From Bremerella volcania (lineage in GTDB: Bacteria > Planctomycetota > Planctomycetia > Pirellulales > Pirellulaceae): a stretch of DNA of 64,000 nucleotides. The translations under genes and the position numbers were made by a program. This document shows, one piece after another, positions 16,817-25,772 of this stretch. The stretch covers positions 310,001-374,000 of the forward strand of contig NZ_CP036289.1 of NCBI RefSeq assembly GCF_007748115.1. Reading direction: 5' to 3'. Positions within the stretch are counted from its first letter, which is position 1, and each line of letters starts with the position of its first letter. Under the pieces are notes generated by a model that saw only the letters and a list, made by a program, of their open reading frames with translations, did no database searches and was not told where the DNA came from.

Positions 16817-17167
16817 TCAAATGGGCATGCATTCAGCAAAAACTAATTTACCGAATGGACGCTGTTGAAGGGGGCAGGTCAGCGCAAGTACCGCATGCGT
16901 GTCAGTAAGGAACGGAAATAGATTCTTTTCAATGAGTCTATCGAGAAGATCATCGTTGGGATCGGTAAGATGACCGAATCGAGGATCTGAAGTTACCTCA
17001 ATGACACCAGGGCGACACTCGTAATGCAGGCCGGGAGCCACGAGAGTCAAACCGTGCTTCTGTTCGTATGATTGAAGTAGTTCGATCGCAAAGGTGATTG
17101 GTTGCCGACCGCGTCGCAATTCATCAACAGCGTGGACGAACGGTTTGTCGAGATCAAGCTCGCTCAT
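16817..17167 (-). pseudogene. Hypothetical gene whose last codons were replaced by the IS
   Basis: The frame starts 'MSELDLDKPFVHAVDELR' and now runs into the IS, ending 116 residues later. Removing the IS and one copy of the GCG duplication restores '...THAVLAQR' followed by TAA, a 98-residue protein. So only the last two residues (QR) were lost, and 20 or so IS-encoded residues were added. The product may still work. The family is not recognised. The core has 'LHYECRPGVIEV' and a Pro/Asp-rich loop. Confidence 0.6.
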
Positions 17168-17365
17168 TTAACACTGCACGCCTGCACAACGGTTCTTCTA
17201 CAGAAAACTGCCTTTCCTGAGCTTTGAAGCCCATTCTACCGGCGTTTTGAGTTATCAACAATGTTTTGGCTAGCGATGACCCTCTAGGAGGCGAAATGGT
17301 GGTTTGACCGGCCGTGCATGTCCATAGGAAGCCAGGTTTGATCCAGAAGTGTATTAAAACGGAAA

Positions 17366-17596
17366 GTGGATATGTTCCAACGCGATAGTCAACTGAGCGA
17401 GGTGCTCGACTGCTATGCCAAGTTCCTTCAAGACAAGAACTTGGCGCTGGATAACCACCGGCCGTACCTCGCGCGTAGGGTGCGGGAGTTCCTGCTCTTC
17501 GCCCAAACGCATGCCGGATACCGCGTCGAGCAATCGTGGATCTGTTTCTGGACGAAGTGGGCGGGCGGTTGGGCACCAAGCCGTGGCTTTGAATAA
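17366..17596 (+). pseudogene. Remnant of a tyrosine recombinase (N-terminal SAM-like domain), frameshifted
   Basis: The first ~55 residues read 'LSEVLDCYAKFLQDKNLAL', 'YLARRVREFLLFAQTHAGY' and 'RVEQS', which resembles the N-terminal core-binding domain of phage/integron-type tyrosine recombinases. After 'RVEQS' a one-base shift restores 'VDLFLDEVGGRLGTKPWL', which fits the same domain and then stops. No catalytic domain with R-H-R-Y residues follows. It is therefore a decayed fragment. It lies between the two MITE-like elements. Confidence 0.6.
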
Positions 17597-18027
17597 TCAA
17601 ACACCATACTTCCTTCTACACATCGAAGTGCGTAAGGAGGGCGTGACCTTTTCGCTCTTGTTTCGGTGGTAAATGACGGTTCTTTCTCAGCGTAAGAACA
17701 CTTAGTTGCTCTAACATCGCAGAGCCGAGTCTTTGTATTGGGAGTGGTAAAAGACATTGATTCCGCATCATCGTGCGTCTCTAATGCTCGTAGAGAAATC
17801 TTAGAACCGTGGGGACGCAGCCTCGCGGATCAACTCACTCGTCGGGCGGATGCGCAATAGCCTGGGACCGCCTATCACACACGAACAGGCGTGAGAATTG
17901 AGCAGCCAACGTCTAGAATTAGACTTACGAGAATCAACTGCCTCCGCTTAGGCCGTATATTTGCGGCCTCCAGGTGATAGGCAGAAACTTCCTATTAACA
18001 AGCTATCCGTCAAACAAGGACGCAAGC
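17597..18027. other. Intergenic, island interior
   Basis: These 431 bases follow the recombinase remnant. I see no gene with normal composition, and short frames here are not supported by ribosome sites. The sequence is lower in G+C than the surrounding chromosome and looks like decayed mobile DNA. The Shine-Dalgarno AAGGA of the next gene is at its end. Confidence 0.4.
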
Positions 18028-18462
18028 ATGAGCAGTAAACGATGCCCCTATTGCCACGAGCATGTTGAGTCCTCCCAATTTAATGCGCATTGCGCGCAGC
18101 ACGAACAAATTCAGGCCGATGGACAGCAGGAAGAGTACGTCACTCTGCCGCCCGAAGCACGTTCATCGGAAAACTTGGTCGACGAACCGCAAGTGTATTG
18201 TCACAGCAAATGTGGCGCGGGGACGCAAATGCCGGAGGAGATCGTCCGAAGCTACTTAGTTAATCCGTACCTCTATCTGGCAGATAAGACGTTCTGTACG
18301 GGGTGCGGCACTCACGTTCCGCTCCGCGAGTGCCAATGGGTTGAGACCGGTGAAGACCTCCAAAGTCATATCGACCGGCATAGGGCGGAAAAGCCGGAAT
18401 TCCGACCAGGGTTTGCGACCCGAGTACTCGTCTTTCTGATTCACCAAAAGTGGATCAAGTAG
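18028..18462 (+). CDS. Zinc-finger protein of unknown function
   Basis: From the ATG at 18028 (AAGGA Shine-Dalgarno eight bases upstream) the product is 144 residues. It has a C2H2-like finger near the start ('CPYCHEHVESSQFNAHCAQH') and a second metal site of two knuckles: 'YCHSKCGAG' and 'FCTGCGTHVP', ending in 'LQSHIDRHR'. The spacing of Cys and His residues suggests two structural zinc ions. Role unknown. Its stop codon TAG directly abuts MITE-like copy 2. It lies within the island and probably arrived with it. Confidence 0.75.
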   Translation: MSSKRCPYCHEHVESSQFNAHCAQHEQIQADGQQEEYVTLPPEARSSENLVDEPQVYCHSKCGAGTQMPEEIVRSYLVNPYLYLADKTFCTGCGTHVPLRECQWVETGEDLQSHIDRHRAEKPEFRPGFATRVLVFLIHQKWIK

Positions 18463-18569
18463 TTTATTGATGTCTGCGCCCTAAATCGAACGCCTCTGCC
18501 AGCCATTTTGCCACGAATTCCGGGACTTCCGTTGGTCGCCCCTACGGATTGGATGCGCAGACGTCAATA
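18463..18569. repeat. MITE-like element, copy 2 (107 bp)
   Basis: Direct copy of the element at 14882-14989 with only a handful of differences, one of them a single-base deletion. It begins right after the stop codon of the zinc-finger gene. The ends TTGATGTCTGCGC and GCGCAGACGTCAA are again flanked by TA. Confidence 0.7.
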
Positions 18570-18821
18570 AGACGTCCCGCTTCTCATCTTGTTGACATGA
18601 GCGGATAACAATGTGTTGCACCCGAGCGGCGGTCGGGTGCATGTCCTGAAATCAACGCCGTTCGCCGCCGCCCCGTGAACACGGTCGTTATCGTCGTGCC
18701 AAGTATTTTGCTGGACATCGTAAGTCTGGCATTTCAAACAGCCCAAGGCGGGCGGGCTGATCCGAAAAGCATTCGTGTCAGCACCACGGACGTTGAGCCT
18801 TAACAAGAGAACACCCGCTCG
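18570..18821. other. Island right border with a perfect hairpin
   Basis: This 252-base segment has a 9-bp perfect hairpin, TGCACCCGA and TCGGGTGCA, near 18617-18641. It has no T-run. A minus-strand frame of 80 codons covers most of it but has no recognisable family. Ordinary high-G+C chromosome resumes after it. Confidence 0.4.
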
Positions 18822-19655
18822 TTATTCTCCAGTCATCAATTTAGCAGCCGACACCGACTCCCCTTCATCCCACAATCGCACCGCCAACTCTTCATCCTCC
18901 TCCGACCACTTCGTTTTCACGCGGGGCAGAAACGGGATAAAGCCGAAGACGCCTGCCAGCAGCACGACGACTCCCACGATGAGGGCCGTCTCTTTGTCGA
19001 CGCCCAGGTTGATCAGGACGGGCGTCGATAGGAGGCCAATGGTGCTCACGGTTAAGACCATCGTGCGGATCAATTGACGGCGTTTCGCTTCGCGCTCGAT
19101 TTGTTCGATCGGCGTCATTTCGGCGTTAGGGAAGTAGCCGTCTCGCAGGGGGATCGCGATGCGGTGGCAGAACTTCGGCCAGTTCTCTTGCAGCGGCTCA
19201 GGCACCATCGCATGCAGGATGGCGATCATCACTTGTCGGTCTTTCGGGCTAAAGCCGTGCAGGCTGAGACGAGCCTTGGAGCCGGCGAGTTGAATTCGTA
19301 GCGATCCACCGCGTGGGAATGCGGACCAGGCGAGCGACTGAATTTCGGAGACGTCGAAGTGATGGTTTTGCGTTAGCGAGCGGAGCGAAATCAGGCTGCC
19401 GTCGATGGTGAGTTGTTCGACGTAGTAGGCCCGCCACATGCACAGCGAGCCGATGAGCATCGGCCCGAAGACGATCATGCCCAGGATCATCACCGAGACG
19501 TTGGGGCCACCAGCACCCGGTGCGGCGGGAGGGATAAAAAAACCGAGCCAGACGTACAGGCAGATCACGATCGAAAAGAAGATCGAGAAGCCGATGCCCT
19601 GGTAAAGAATCGACTTCTTTAACCGGAACGTCCTCGCTTCCGACTTCTCGCGCAC
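18822..19655 (-). CDS. PH-like domain membrane protein, function unknown
   Basis: I place the start at a GTG at 19655 ('VREKSEARTFRLKKSILY'), 13 bases after the stop of the DUF3050 gene. The open frame extends further but only through that gene's sequence. The 277-residue protein has two N-terminal helices, a central beta-rich 'bPH'-like domain ('YYVEQLTIDGSLISLRSL', 'FDVSEIQSLAW'), and two more helices before an acidic C-terminal tail. Such proteins sit in the inner membrane. It probably forms an operon with the upstream DUF3050 gene. Confidence 0.65.
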   Translation of the reverse strand: MREKSEARTFRLKKSILYQGIGFSIFFSIVICLYVWLGFFIPPAAPGAGGPNVSVMILGMIVFGPMLIGSLCMWRAYYVEQLTIDGSLISLRSLTQNHHFDVSEIQSLAWSAFPRGGSLRIQLAGSKARLSLHGFSPKDRQVMIAILHAMVPEPLQENWPKFCHRIAIPLRDGYFPNAEMTPIEQIEREAKRRQLIRTMVLTVSTIGLLSTPVLINLGVDKETALIVGVVVLLAGVFGFIPFLPRVKTKWSEEDEELAVRLWDEGESVSAAKLMTGE

Positions 19656-19668
19656 TGGTCGGTTTCCG

Positions 19669-20451
19669 CTAGTAGGCCAGGGCGTCGTACATTCCGTTCC
19701 ATAGCAGCAGCCGTGCTTCCAGGCTACGTACGGCGGCATCTTCGGCGGCCTGCCACTTGTGGTCGTCGTCGCCGCACAAGTGCGAGAGAAGACGATGGGC
19801 CATCGGGCCGTGCGAGTCGCCGTCGAGTTCGATGTGGCGGTCGAGGTAATAGACGAACTTCGAGGCCGAGCCGGACAACTCCTGGTTGACCTGGGCCACG
19901 ATCTTCTGGAAGACGCCTGGCAGGAGGTCTTCGCGGCCGTAGGTGAAGCCTGAGGCGATCGCGCACAGGTTATCGCTGGCAATCAGATCGAACGTGTTGG
20001 TCACGAACTGGACGATCGGACGCGGCAGGTCGGCTTCGTACAAAGCGGCCGTCACGTCGCGGCCATTTTCCAGCCGCTGCAGGAAGCGATCGATGAAGTA
20101 GCCATCGGCTCCGATCTGCTGCATCGAATTTTGGTACAGCTCGAAGTGGCTACGGAAGCCCCCTTCGCCATCCTCGTCGCTCTCTTCGCCGAGAACGATC
20201 TCGTTGACCAGGCGGCGTCCGAGGTTGTTCTCGGTCGGCAGCCATGGAACGGTCGTGCAGGTTAGTTTCAACTGCAGGGCCTTGAGCAGGGACATGAAGT
20301 CCCATACCGCGAAGACATGGTACTGCATGAAGACCTTCAGGGCATCCGCGTCGCCGATCCGCTGGTAGACAGGGTGATCGAGCAGTTCCTGCCGCTGAGG
20401 TGCGAGGACCTGTTCAATACGAGCAAGGCGCTCCTGCGCCGAAGGAGGCAT
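19669..20451 (-). CDS. DUF3050 protein (heme-oxygenase-like fold)
   Basis: The product is a largely helical 260-residue protein matching DUF3050: 'LLDHPVYQRIGDADALKVFMQYHVFAVWDFMSLLKALQ', 'EIVLGEESDED', 'ASGFTYGREDLLPG' and 'YYLDRHIELDGDSHGPMA' contain the conserved His, Glu and Asp residues of the family. The fold is related to heme oxygenase/TenA and the conserved acidic and His residues suggest a metal-dependent oxidase, but the reaction is unknown. The start is uncertain: ATGs lie at 20451 and 20460, and upstream sequence adds no family residues. Confidence 0.85.
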   Translation of the reverse strand: MPPSAQERLARIEQVLAPQRQELLDHPVYQRIGDADALKVFMQYHVFAVWDFMSLLKALQLKLTCTTVPWLPTENNLGRRLVNEIVLGEESDEDGEGGFRSHFELYQNSMQQIGADGYFIDRFLQRLENGRDVTAALYEADLPRPIVQFVTNTFDLIASDNLCAIASGFTYGREDLLPGVFQKIVAQVNQELSGSASKFVYYLDRHIELDGDSHGPMAHRLLSHLCGDDDHKWQAAEDAAVRSLEARLLLWNGMYDALAY

Positions 20452-20720
20452 GATAATCATGGGCAACAATTTTTTGGGCAGTGGGGTTGGGTGTGTCCAA
20501 ATGTTTAGGAACAGCACATTGTGAAGCTAACAAAACCCGGGGGGATCGGGAATGCAAATTCGGCAATGTGAATGCTCAAACTGGGGGATAATATGAATTT
20601 CCTAAAAAGATCCTCTAACGGTGGAAGATCTCACCGAAAACGGATGAACATCAGCCGCAAAATGTCGGTACTGTTTATGGTAATTAGTCCTGTTCCAGAA
20701 TGCTCGCAGGGGAATTGATG

Positions 20721-21152
20721 ATGGAAAACACGAATCAAACGACCGAGTCCGTTCAACAGGGAACCGAAGACGCCGGTCAAGGTTCACCACCCAATCCTTC
20801 GACCAGCCGCATCGGAAGCTGGGCGAAGAACACCATATACGGGTTCGCAGGGCTGGTGATCTTGGCGTTGGTGATCACCGTCGTCTCGCCAGAAACCGCG
20901 GTGGCCGTTTCGCAGTACCTGCCCAAGGAGTACCAGGAAACGATCTTTGCGACCTCCGCAACTGGCGAAACCTGCTCGGCCGGGATGCCGGTAGGTGGCT
21001 ACTCAGGCTGTTGCCATGCGAAGGCTTCCGGTTGTGCCGCTGGTTCCATGAGCTGCCCGATGAGTGCGGAATCGGAAGTAGCCGACGACTCCCTCGCGGC
21101 CGACATTCCGTCGCTTTCGCTTGATAACATGCTGGCTGGCCTGAACGACTAG
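20721..21152 (+). CDS. Membrane-anchored Cys-rich protein
   Basis: An AGGGGA Shine-Dalgarno seven bases upstream supports the ATG at 20721 (another ATG is at 20718). The 143-residue protein has a Thr/Gln/Ser-rich N-terminus, one helix (about residues 38-58), and an extracytoplasmic tail with six Cys residues in 'GETCSAG', 'SGCCHAKASGCAAGSMSCP'. The tail may bind metal or form disulfides. The C-terminus is acidic and ends 'LDNMLAGLND'. No family is recognised. Confidence 0.7.
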   Translation: MENTNQTTESVQQGTEDAGQGSPPNPSTSRIGSWAKNTIYGFAGLVILALVITVVSPETAVAVSQYLPKEYQETIFATSATGETCSAGMPVGGYSGCCHAKASGCAAGSMSCPMSAESEVADDSLAADIPSLSLDNMLAGLND

Positions 21153-21303
21153 GCTTCGGGTTTGCTCCAGGCCGAGCCCTTTCCGCGGCCGAAAAGGTTT
21201 CATGTCGGATTGAGATGGATTAATATCGAGGTCAGGTCGAATTCCCCGGATTCGGCCTGATCCCTGGATATGCCTCCCCCCAATCCTTCCGAGAACCTCC
21301 GTC

Positions 21304-22290
21304 ATGCTGCGTTCGACTCTGTTGGGCTCCCTGCTGCTGGGACTTTCTTTTCTTGCATCGGCTCAGGCTCACGAACCGGCCGGCGATCCTTCCGTCGTGC
21401 TGAAGACGCCTGGGCTGGTTGCGTTCTGGACCTTCGACGAAGAGCCCGGCCAGTTGCGAGAGTCGATCGCCCCGGAAGGGGACTACCCGCTGAAGGAAGT
21501 CAACGGACCGATTGCCCGGGCAGACCAGGGCCCGTACTCCGGTCACAGCATCGACTTCAACGGCAAGCAGTATCTGCAACTCGACTACGACAAGACCGGC
21601 AAGCTGAACATCAGCGGGCCGGACGCTCAGGTCAGCATGTTCGCCGTGGTGCGGATTATCGACCTTCGCCAAAGCCGCACGATCGCTGGCATGTGGAGCG
21701 AAGGCAAAGGCCGCGACGACGACAGCGGCACGCGCCAGTACGCCATGCTGATGAACATGCCAACCTACGGCGGACCGAATCAACTGGTGCCTCACATCAG
21801 CGCCGAAGGAGGCGTCACGCGCCGCGCCGACGGCTCGGCCTTCCCGTGGTGTGCCGACTACGCCGCGACGAAGCGTATGGTGCCAGAAGAAGAGTGGTGC
21901 ACTCTGGCGTTCACTTACGACGGCAAATACATCACCGCCTACATCAACGGAACGTACGAGAAGCGCGAACTCGACGCGAAGAAAGATCGCCGCGACGATC
22001 GCTACTTCACCCAGGAAGGTCCCGATGGCAAAGACCGCGGGATGAATCCGTATTACCACGGCCGCGGCATCTTCAAGTACGATCCCGAGAAGCACGCCAA
22101 GTCGAAGCCAGACGGCGGCTCCGACTTCACCGTGGGGGCACGTTACGCCGTTGGTTCTTTTTTGCGTGAAGCAACCAAAGGAAAGTTCGGCGGCCTGGCC
22201 GTCTTCGATCGGGCACTGACCGACGAAGAGATCTTGAAGCTGCACAAGTCGGCGAACATCGACGCCCTGAATGCGGCCGACAAAAAGTAA
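21304..22290 (+). CDS. Secreted LamG-like (concanavalin A fold) protein
   Basis: A signal peptide ([20 protein letters not shown], cleavage near AQA) is followed by a single jelly-roll domain typical of LamG/laminin-G-like proteins of planctomycetes: '[18 protein letters not shown]', '[14 protein letters not shown]', '[20 protein letters not shown]' and '[20 protein letters not shown]'. Such domains bind sugars and are often found beside sulfatases, as here. The protein is 328 residues and appears complete. It likely takes part in sulfated-polysaccharide use at the cell surface. Confidence 0.85.
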   Translation: MLRSTLLGSLLLGLSFLASAQAHEPAGDPSVVLKTPGLVAFWTFDEEPGQLRESIAPEGDYPLKEVNGPIARADQGPYSGHSIDFNGKQYLQLDYDKTGKLNISGPDAQVSMFAVVRIIDLRQSRTIAGMWSEGKGRDDDSGTRQYAMLMNMPTYGGPNQLVPHISAEGGVTRRADGSAFPWCADYAATKRMVPEEEWCTLAFTYDGKYITAYINGTYEKRELDAKKDRRDDRYFTQEGPDGKDRGMNPYYHGRGIFKYDPEKHAKSKPDGGSDFTVGARYAVGSFLREATKGKFGGLAVFDRALTDEEILKLHKSANIDALNAADKK

Positions 22291-22499
22291 TCATGACCAT
22301 CGCACCTCCTTTGGTTTTGCGAGTGGTTGTTCGCTTTCGATCAGCCTGAGCAGGTCGCCAACGATCCGTTCACCGTGTTAGACTTAGTACCGCGGCCTGA
22401 CGATGCCGCCGCCATAATACGAGTCGATGCAAGTCGTTCGGTTTGTAAGTTTAGTGAGACATTCCAATTTCCTTTTCCTGAAGACGATATCGTTTGATC

Positions 22500-23888
22500 A
22501 TGATCCGTACGCTTACCACGTTGTTGTTAGCCATTGTCGGTCTCGGTTTCCTTTTCCCTGACTTTGCCGAAGCCAAAAAGCCAAACATCATTTACATCCT
22601 GGCCGACGATCTGGGCATCGGCGATCTTGGCTGCTATGGCCAAGAGAAGTTCGAGACTCCCAACATCGATCGCCTGGCGACCGAGGGGATGAAGTTCACC
22701 GATCACTACAGTGGCAGCACCGTGTGTGCTCCGACCCGAAGCGTGCTGATGACGGGGCTGCACACCGGGCACACGCCGGTCCGCGGCAATGCCGAAGTGA
22801 AGCCCGTCGGGCAGGAACCCATTCCGGCCGATACGGTCACGCTGCCAGAGCTTCTCAAGGAAGCGGGCTACGCGACGGGGGCTTTCGGCAAGTGGGGCCT
22901 TGGCTTCCCTGGTTCTGAAGGGGATCCGATCAAGCAAGGCTTCGACGTCTTCTACGGCTACAACTGTCAGCGAAACGCGCACACGTATTATCCGACCTGG
23001 ATGTACGACAACGAGAAGAAGATCGAACTCGACGGCAAGACCTACTCGCACGATCTGATCATGGACCATGCGTTGCAGTTCATTCGCGACAACAAGGACA
23101 AGCCGTTCTTCTGCTACTTGCCGATCACCATTCCGCACGCCGCGATGCACGTGCCGGAAGAGTACGTGGCGCCGTACCGTCAGAAGTTCTCGGAGTTCGA
23201 GAACAAGATCGGCAAGTACGCCGGTCCGCCGGTCAAAAACCCGATCGCGGCCTTCGCGGGCATGTGCACCAAAATGGACGAGGACGTCGGCCGCGTGATG
23301 CACCTGGTCAATGAGTTGGGCCTGGACGACGACACGATCATCATGTTCACCAGCGACAACGGCGCCCATCAGGAAGGGGGACACAACCCCGAGTTCTTCA
23401 ACAGCAACGGTCCTTATCGTGGTCACAAACGCGATCTGACCGACGGCGGCATCCGGGCACCGTTTTTGGTCCGCTGGCCAGGGCACGTGAAGCCAGGCAC
23501 CGAAAGCAATCTGGTCAGTGCCCACTGGGACGTGTTGCCGACGCTGTGCCAACTGGCCGGAGCTAACGTGCCGGCAGGCCTCGATGGCATCAGCATGGTG
23601 CCCACCTTGAGCGGTGAAGGAAACCAGCCGCAGCACGAGTACCTGTACTGGGAGTTCTTCGAACGCGGCGGCCGCCGTGCCGTGCGGATGGGGCAGTGGA
23701 AAGCCGTTCAAAACGACATGACCGCCAACCCCAACGCCCCCATCGCGCTGTACAACATCGAAAAGGACGTCGAAGAAAACGTCGACCTCTCGGCCCAGTA
23801 CCCGCTGGTGATCGCCAAGGTGCGAGAGATCTTCGACCAGGCTCACACCGAGAACGACCGTTTTAAGTTTAAGTTTGAACGGAAGTAG
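22500..23888 (+). CDS. Secreted sulfatase (arylsulfatase family, Cys type)
   Basis: The 462-residue enzyme hydrolyses sulfate esters, probably from marine polysaccharides. A signal peptide leads to 'KKPNIIYILADDLGIGDLGCYG' with the metal-binding Asp pair. The activation motif C-x-P-x-R is 'VCAPTRSVLMTG', in which Cys becomes formylglycine. 'GKWGLG' and 'MFTSDNGAHQEGGHN' supply further active-site residues. A TTG six bases earlier opens the frame, but the ATG at 22500 is more likely. The upstream LamG gene is in the same direction 209 bases away. A maturase (anSME/FGE) is not in the window. Confidence 0.95.
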   Translation: MIRTLTTLLLAIVGLGFLFPDFAEAKKPNIIYILADDLGIGDLGCYGQEKFETPNIDRLATEGMKFTDHYSGSTVCAPTRSVLMTGLHTGHTPVRGNAEVKPVGQEPIPADTVTLPELLKEAGYATGAFGKWGLGFPGSEGDPIKQGFDVFYGYNCQRNAHTYYPTWMYDNEKKIELDGKTYSHDLIMDHALQFIRDNKDKPFFCYLPITIPHAAMHVPEEYVAPYRQKFSEFENKIGKYAGPPVKNPIAAFAGMCTKMDEDVGRVMHLVNELGLDDDTIIMFTSDNGAHQEGGHNPEFFNSNGPYRGHKRDLTDGGIRAPFLVRWPGHVKPGTESNLVSAHWDVLPTLCQLAGANVPAGLDGISMVPTLSGEGNQPQHEYLYWEFFERGGRRAVRMGQWKAVQNDMTANPNAPIALYNIEKDVEENVDLSAQYPLVIAKVREIFDQAHTENDRFKFKFERK

Positions 23889-23896
23889 TTTTCACG

Positions 23897-24427
23897 GTGG
23901 ACAAGAAGGAACCAGCATCGAGCACGCCGAAAGTGAACGCACAATTTGGCGTGCTCGATCTTTTGCTGTTAACCCTTTCGATCGCCTACGTCTGCGGCCT
24001 TGTGATACTGGGGCAGAAGACGACATTTGGTGAGGTCCTGCTTGATGGGACTGCGCGATTCGTTCCGTCGCTGGCTGCTTTCGGGCTCATCAGCTATTTG
24101 GTCAGTTTCCTGGGGTCGATATTCTTTTTGGTGATTGTAATCGACTCGCCGCATCTTGCACCGCGTCTCTTGCTGGTCATGAACCTGGTGACGGTCCTGG
24201 CTTGTCAGGTCTTTCAGTTTCTACCGCAGAGAGAATACGAAGACATGGTACTTAGCGGAGTTGTGTCGTATGGGGCTCTGCTGTTTCTGCCGGCGTGGCT
24301 TGTTAACAATCTGGTGCTTGGTCGCAAACTAACCGAGACGCACTGGTTGATGTTATTCTTTGCCACGTTTTGCAACGTTTGCTTGATTGCGTTTATCGGT
24401 TTGAAATGGGCTCTTATGGGCTCCTAA
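23897..24427 (+). CDS. Four- or five-helix membrane protein, unknown
   Basis: The start is a GTG at 23897, eight bases after the sulfatase stop, with GGAAG overlapping the end of the sulfatase gene as a weak ribosome site. The 176-residue product has hydrophobic segments near residues 19-38, 52-78, 88-108, 120-140 and 148-172. No motif is recognised. Close spacing suggests co-transcription with the sulfatase gene. The codon use is less G/C-rich at third positions than in the sulfatase. Confidence 0.65.
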   Translation: MDKKEPASSTPKVNAQFGVLDLLLLTLSIAYVCGLVILGQKTTFGEVLLDGTARFVPSLAAFGLISYLVSFLGSIFFLVIVIDSPHLAPRLLLVMNLVTVLACQVFQFLPQREYEDMVLSGVVSYGALLFLPAWLVNNLVLGRKLTETHWLMLFFATFCNVCLIAFIGLKWALMGS

Positions 24428-24501
24428 TAGACTAATGGCCCAGGGTCGGGCCCGAGAGTAATACATCGACGCCTGCTTCTGGCGTCAGCGATACGTGGAT
24501 C

Positions 24502-25059
24502 TCACTTCACGCTGATCGGCCATTGAATCCGAAGCGATTCGCCGTCCTTTTCGCGGAACTCGATGTTCATCTTGCCGGCTGGGAACTGGAAGTCGGTTTC
24601 GTAAATCGAATCACCGTATTCCAGTGAAGGAGCCTCCTGGTCGAGGTCCTTCACCGGCACGATGTCGTCGGTGGCCTCGTCGTAAACATGGCCGCCGGTC
24701 ATCTTCAGCGACTGCCACGCCGTCGGTTCTCCGCCAGCCGTAACAACTCGCATCTCAAGCTGCACCTTGGGGCGGCCATAGGCGCTGGAGTATTCGGCGA
24801 TCACATGCGTCGGCTCGGTCGAGGTTGGGTGCAGTGGATCAAGCTTCACGACCAGCGCAATCTCGCCACCCAGATCGAAGTAAGCGTCTTCCTCTTCGTC
24901 GTCTTCGACGGCTGGGGTCACGGTCTGGGCGTTGGAATCTCCAGGAGGGGCCGAATCTTGCGGAGTGATATCTCCGATCGGTTCGCAGCCGAAGCTGAAC
25001 AGGAGAAGGCCGAGCCAAAGAAGCGAAACGCCAACGTGATTATGACGCGTGACAAACAT
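24502..25059 (-). CDS. Putative lipoprotein
   Basis: The N-terminus 'VSLLWLGLLLFSFGC' ends in a lipobox, predicting a lipid-anchored protein of about 160 mature residues. After an acidic Pro/Asp linker (with 'EDDEEEDAYFDLGG') there is a beta-rich domain with 'IALVVKLDPLHPTSTEPTHV' and 'FPAGKMNIEFREKDGE'. This may be an immunoglobulin-like fold. Family and function are unknown. It faces the preceding membrane gene convergently; a GGCCC/GGGCC hairpin lies in the gap. Confidence 0.75.
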   Translation of the reverse strand: MFVTRHNHVGVSLLWLGLLLFSFGCEPIGDITPQDSAPPGDSNAQTVTPAVEDDEEEDAYFDLGGEIALVVKLDPLHPTSTEPTHVIAEYSSAYGRPKVQLEMRVVTAGGEPTAWQSLKMTGGHVYDEATDDIVPVKDLDQEAPSLEYGDSIYETDFQFPAGKMNIEFREKDGESLRIQWPISVK

Positions 25060-25140
25060 GACGAAACCTGTGGGGCTGAGGCAAGAGAATGAAGAGTTCC
25101 CGAAACCTAACCCACCTGGCCAGCCGGTGCAAGTTTTCTT

Positions 25141-25677
25141 TTACTTCAGTTTGCCTGCAAACTGTTTGCGGAACTTATCGACCTTCGGGCGAACGACCAT
25201 CGCGCAGTACGGGTTACTGGGGTTGTTGGCCAGGTAATCCTGGTGGTAGTTCTCGGCCGGGTAGTAGTTGTTGATCTCGGTCACTTCGGTCACGATTTTT
25301 GCCGGGAATGCGCCACTTTCGTTCAGTTTGGCGATGAACGCTTCGGCCGTCTGCTTTTGTTCGTCCGAATGGTAGAAGACCGCACTGCGATACTGCGGGC
25401 CAACGTCGTTGCCTTGGCGATCTTTGGTGGTCGGGTCGTGCGTTTGAAAGAAGATCTCCAGCAGGTCTTCGTAACTGACCACTTCGGGGTCATACGTGAT
25501 TTGAATCACCTCGGCGTGCCCGGTGGTCTTGGTGCAGACCTGTTCGTAGGTCGGATTGGCGACGTGCCCGCCGGCATAGCCAGACTCGACGCTCTTCACG
25601 CCGCGAAGCTCAAGAAAGACCGCCTCGGTGCACCAGAAGCACCCGCCGCCGAAAGTTGCCGTGAGAAGATCTGCCAT
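25141..25677 (-). CDS. msrA: Peptide methionine sulfoxide reductase A
   Basis: MsrA reduces methionine-S-sulfoxide in proteins using thioredoxin. The ATG at 25677 gives 'MADLLTATFGGGCFWCTEAVF', where GCFWCTE holds the catalytic Cys. 'GYAGGHVANPTYEQVCTKTTGHAEVIQ' and 'QYRSAVFYHS' are family signatures, and 'AENYHQDYL' lies near the C-terminus. The 178-residue length is normal. The longer frame adds 14 residues without conservation. No msrB is adjacent. Confidence 0.96.
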   Translation of the reverse strand: MADLLTATFGGGCFWCTEAVFLELRGVKSVESGYAGGHVANPTYEQVCTKTTGHAEVIQITYDPEVVSYEDLLEIFFQTHDPTTKDRQGNDVGPQYRSAVFYHSDEQKQTAEAFIAKLNESGAFPAKIVTEVTEINNYYPAENYHQDYLANNPSNPYCAMVVRPKVDKFRKQFAGKLK

Positions 25678-25772
25678 GGTGTATGTCCTGAAAATGAAAT
25701 CGCAGGGGAACGACTGCACGGGAAACGAGGGTGTGGCTGTAGTTCAATAATTATATCGGCGCACGCGCTTCC

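Larger units (their letters stand above)
15600..16881 (-). mobile_element. Complete IS3-family (IS407-group-like) insertion sequence, 1282 bp
   Basis: The element is bounded by perfect 12-bp terminal inverted repeats, TGACCTGCCCCC at 15600-15611 and GGGGGCAGGTCA at 16870-16881. It is flanked by a 3-bp direct repeat GCG (15597-15599 and 16882-16884) as expected for target duplication. Inside are OrfA and OrfB on the minus strand joined by a -1 slippery site. All parts look intact, so it may still be active. It interrupted the 3' end of the minus-strand gene now starting at 17167. Confidence 0.95.

Noticed and set aside
17154-17600. Minus-strand frame of 148 codons in the island
   Set aside because: Overlaps the recombinase remnant and the start of the interrupted gene; composition not protein-like.
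22527-23846. Minus-strand 439-codon frame opposite the sulfatase
   Set aside because: Antisense shadow with Val/Arg/His-rich composition.
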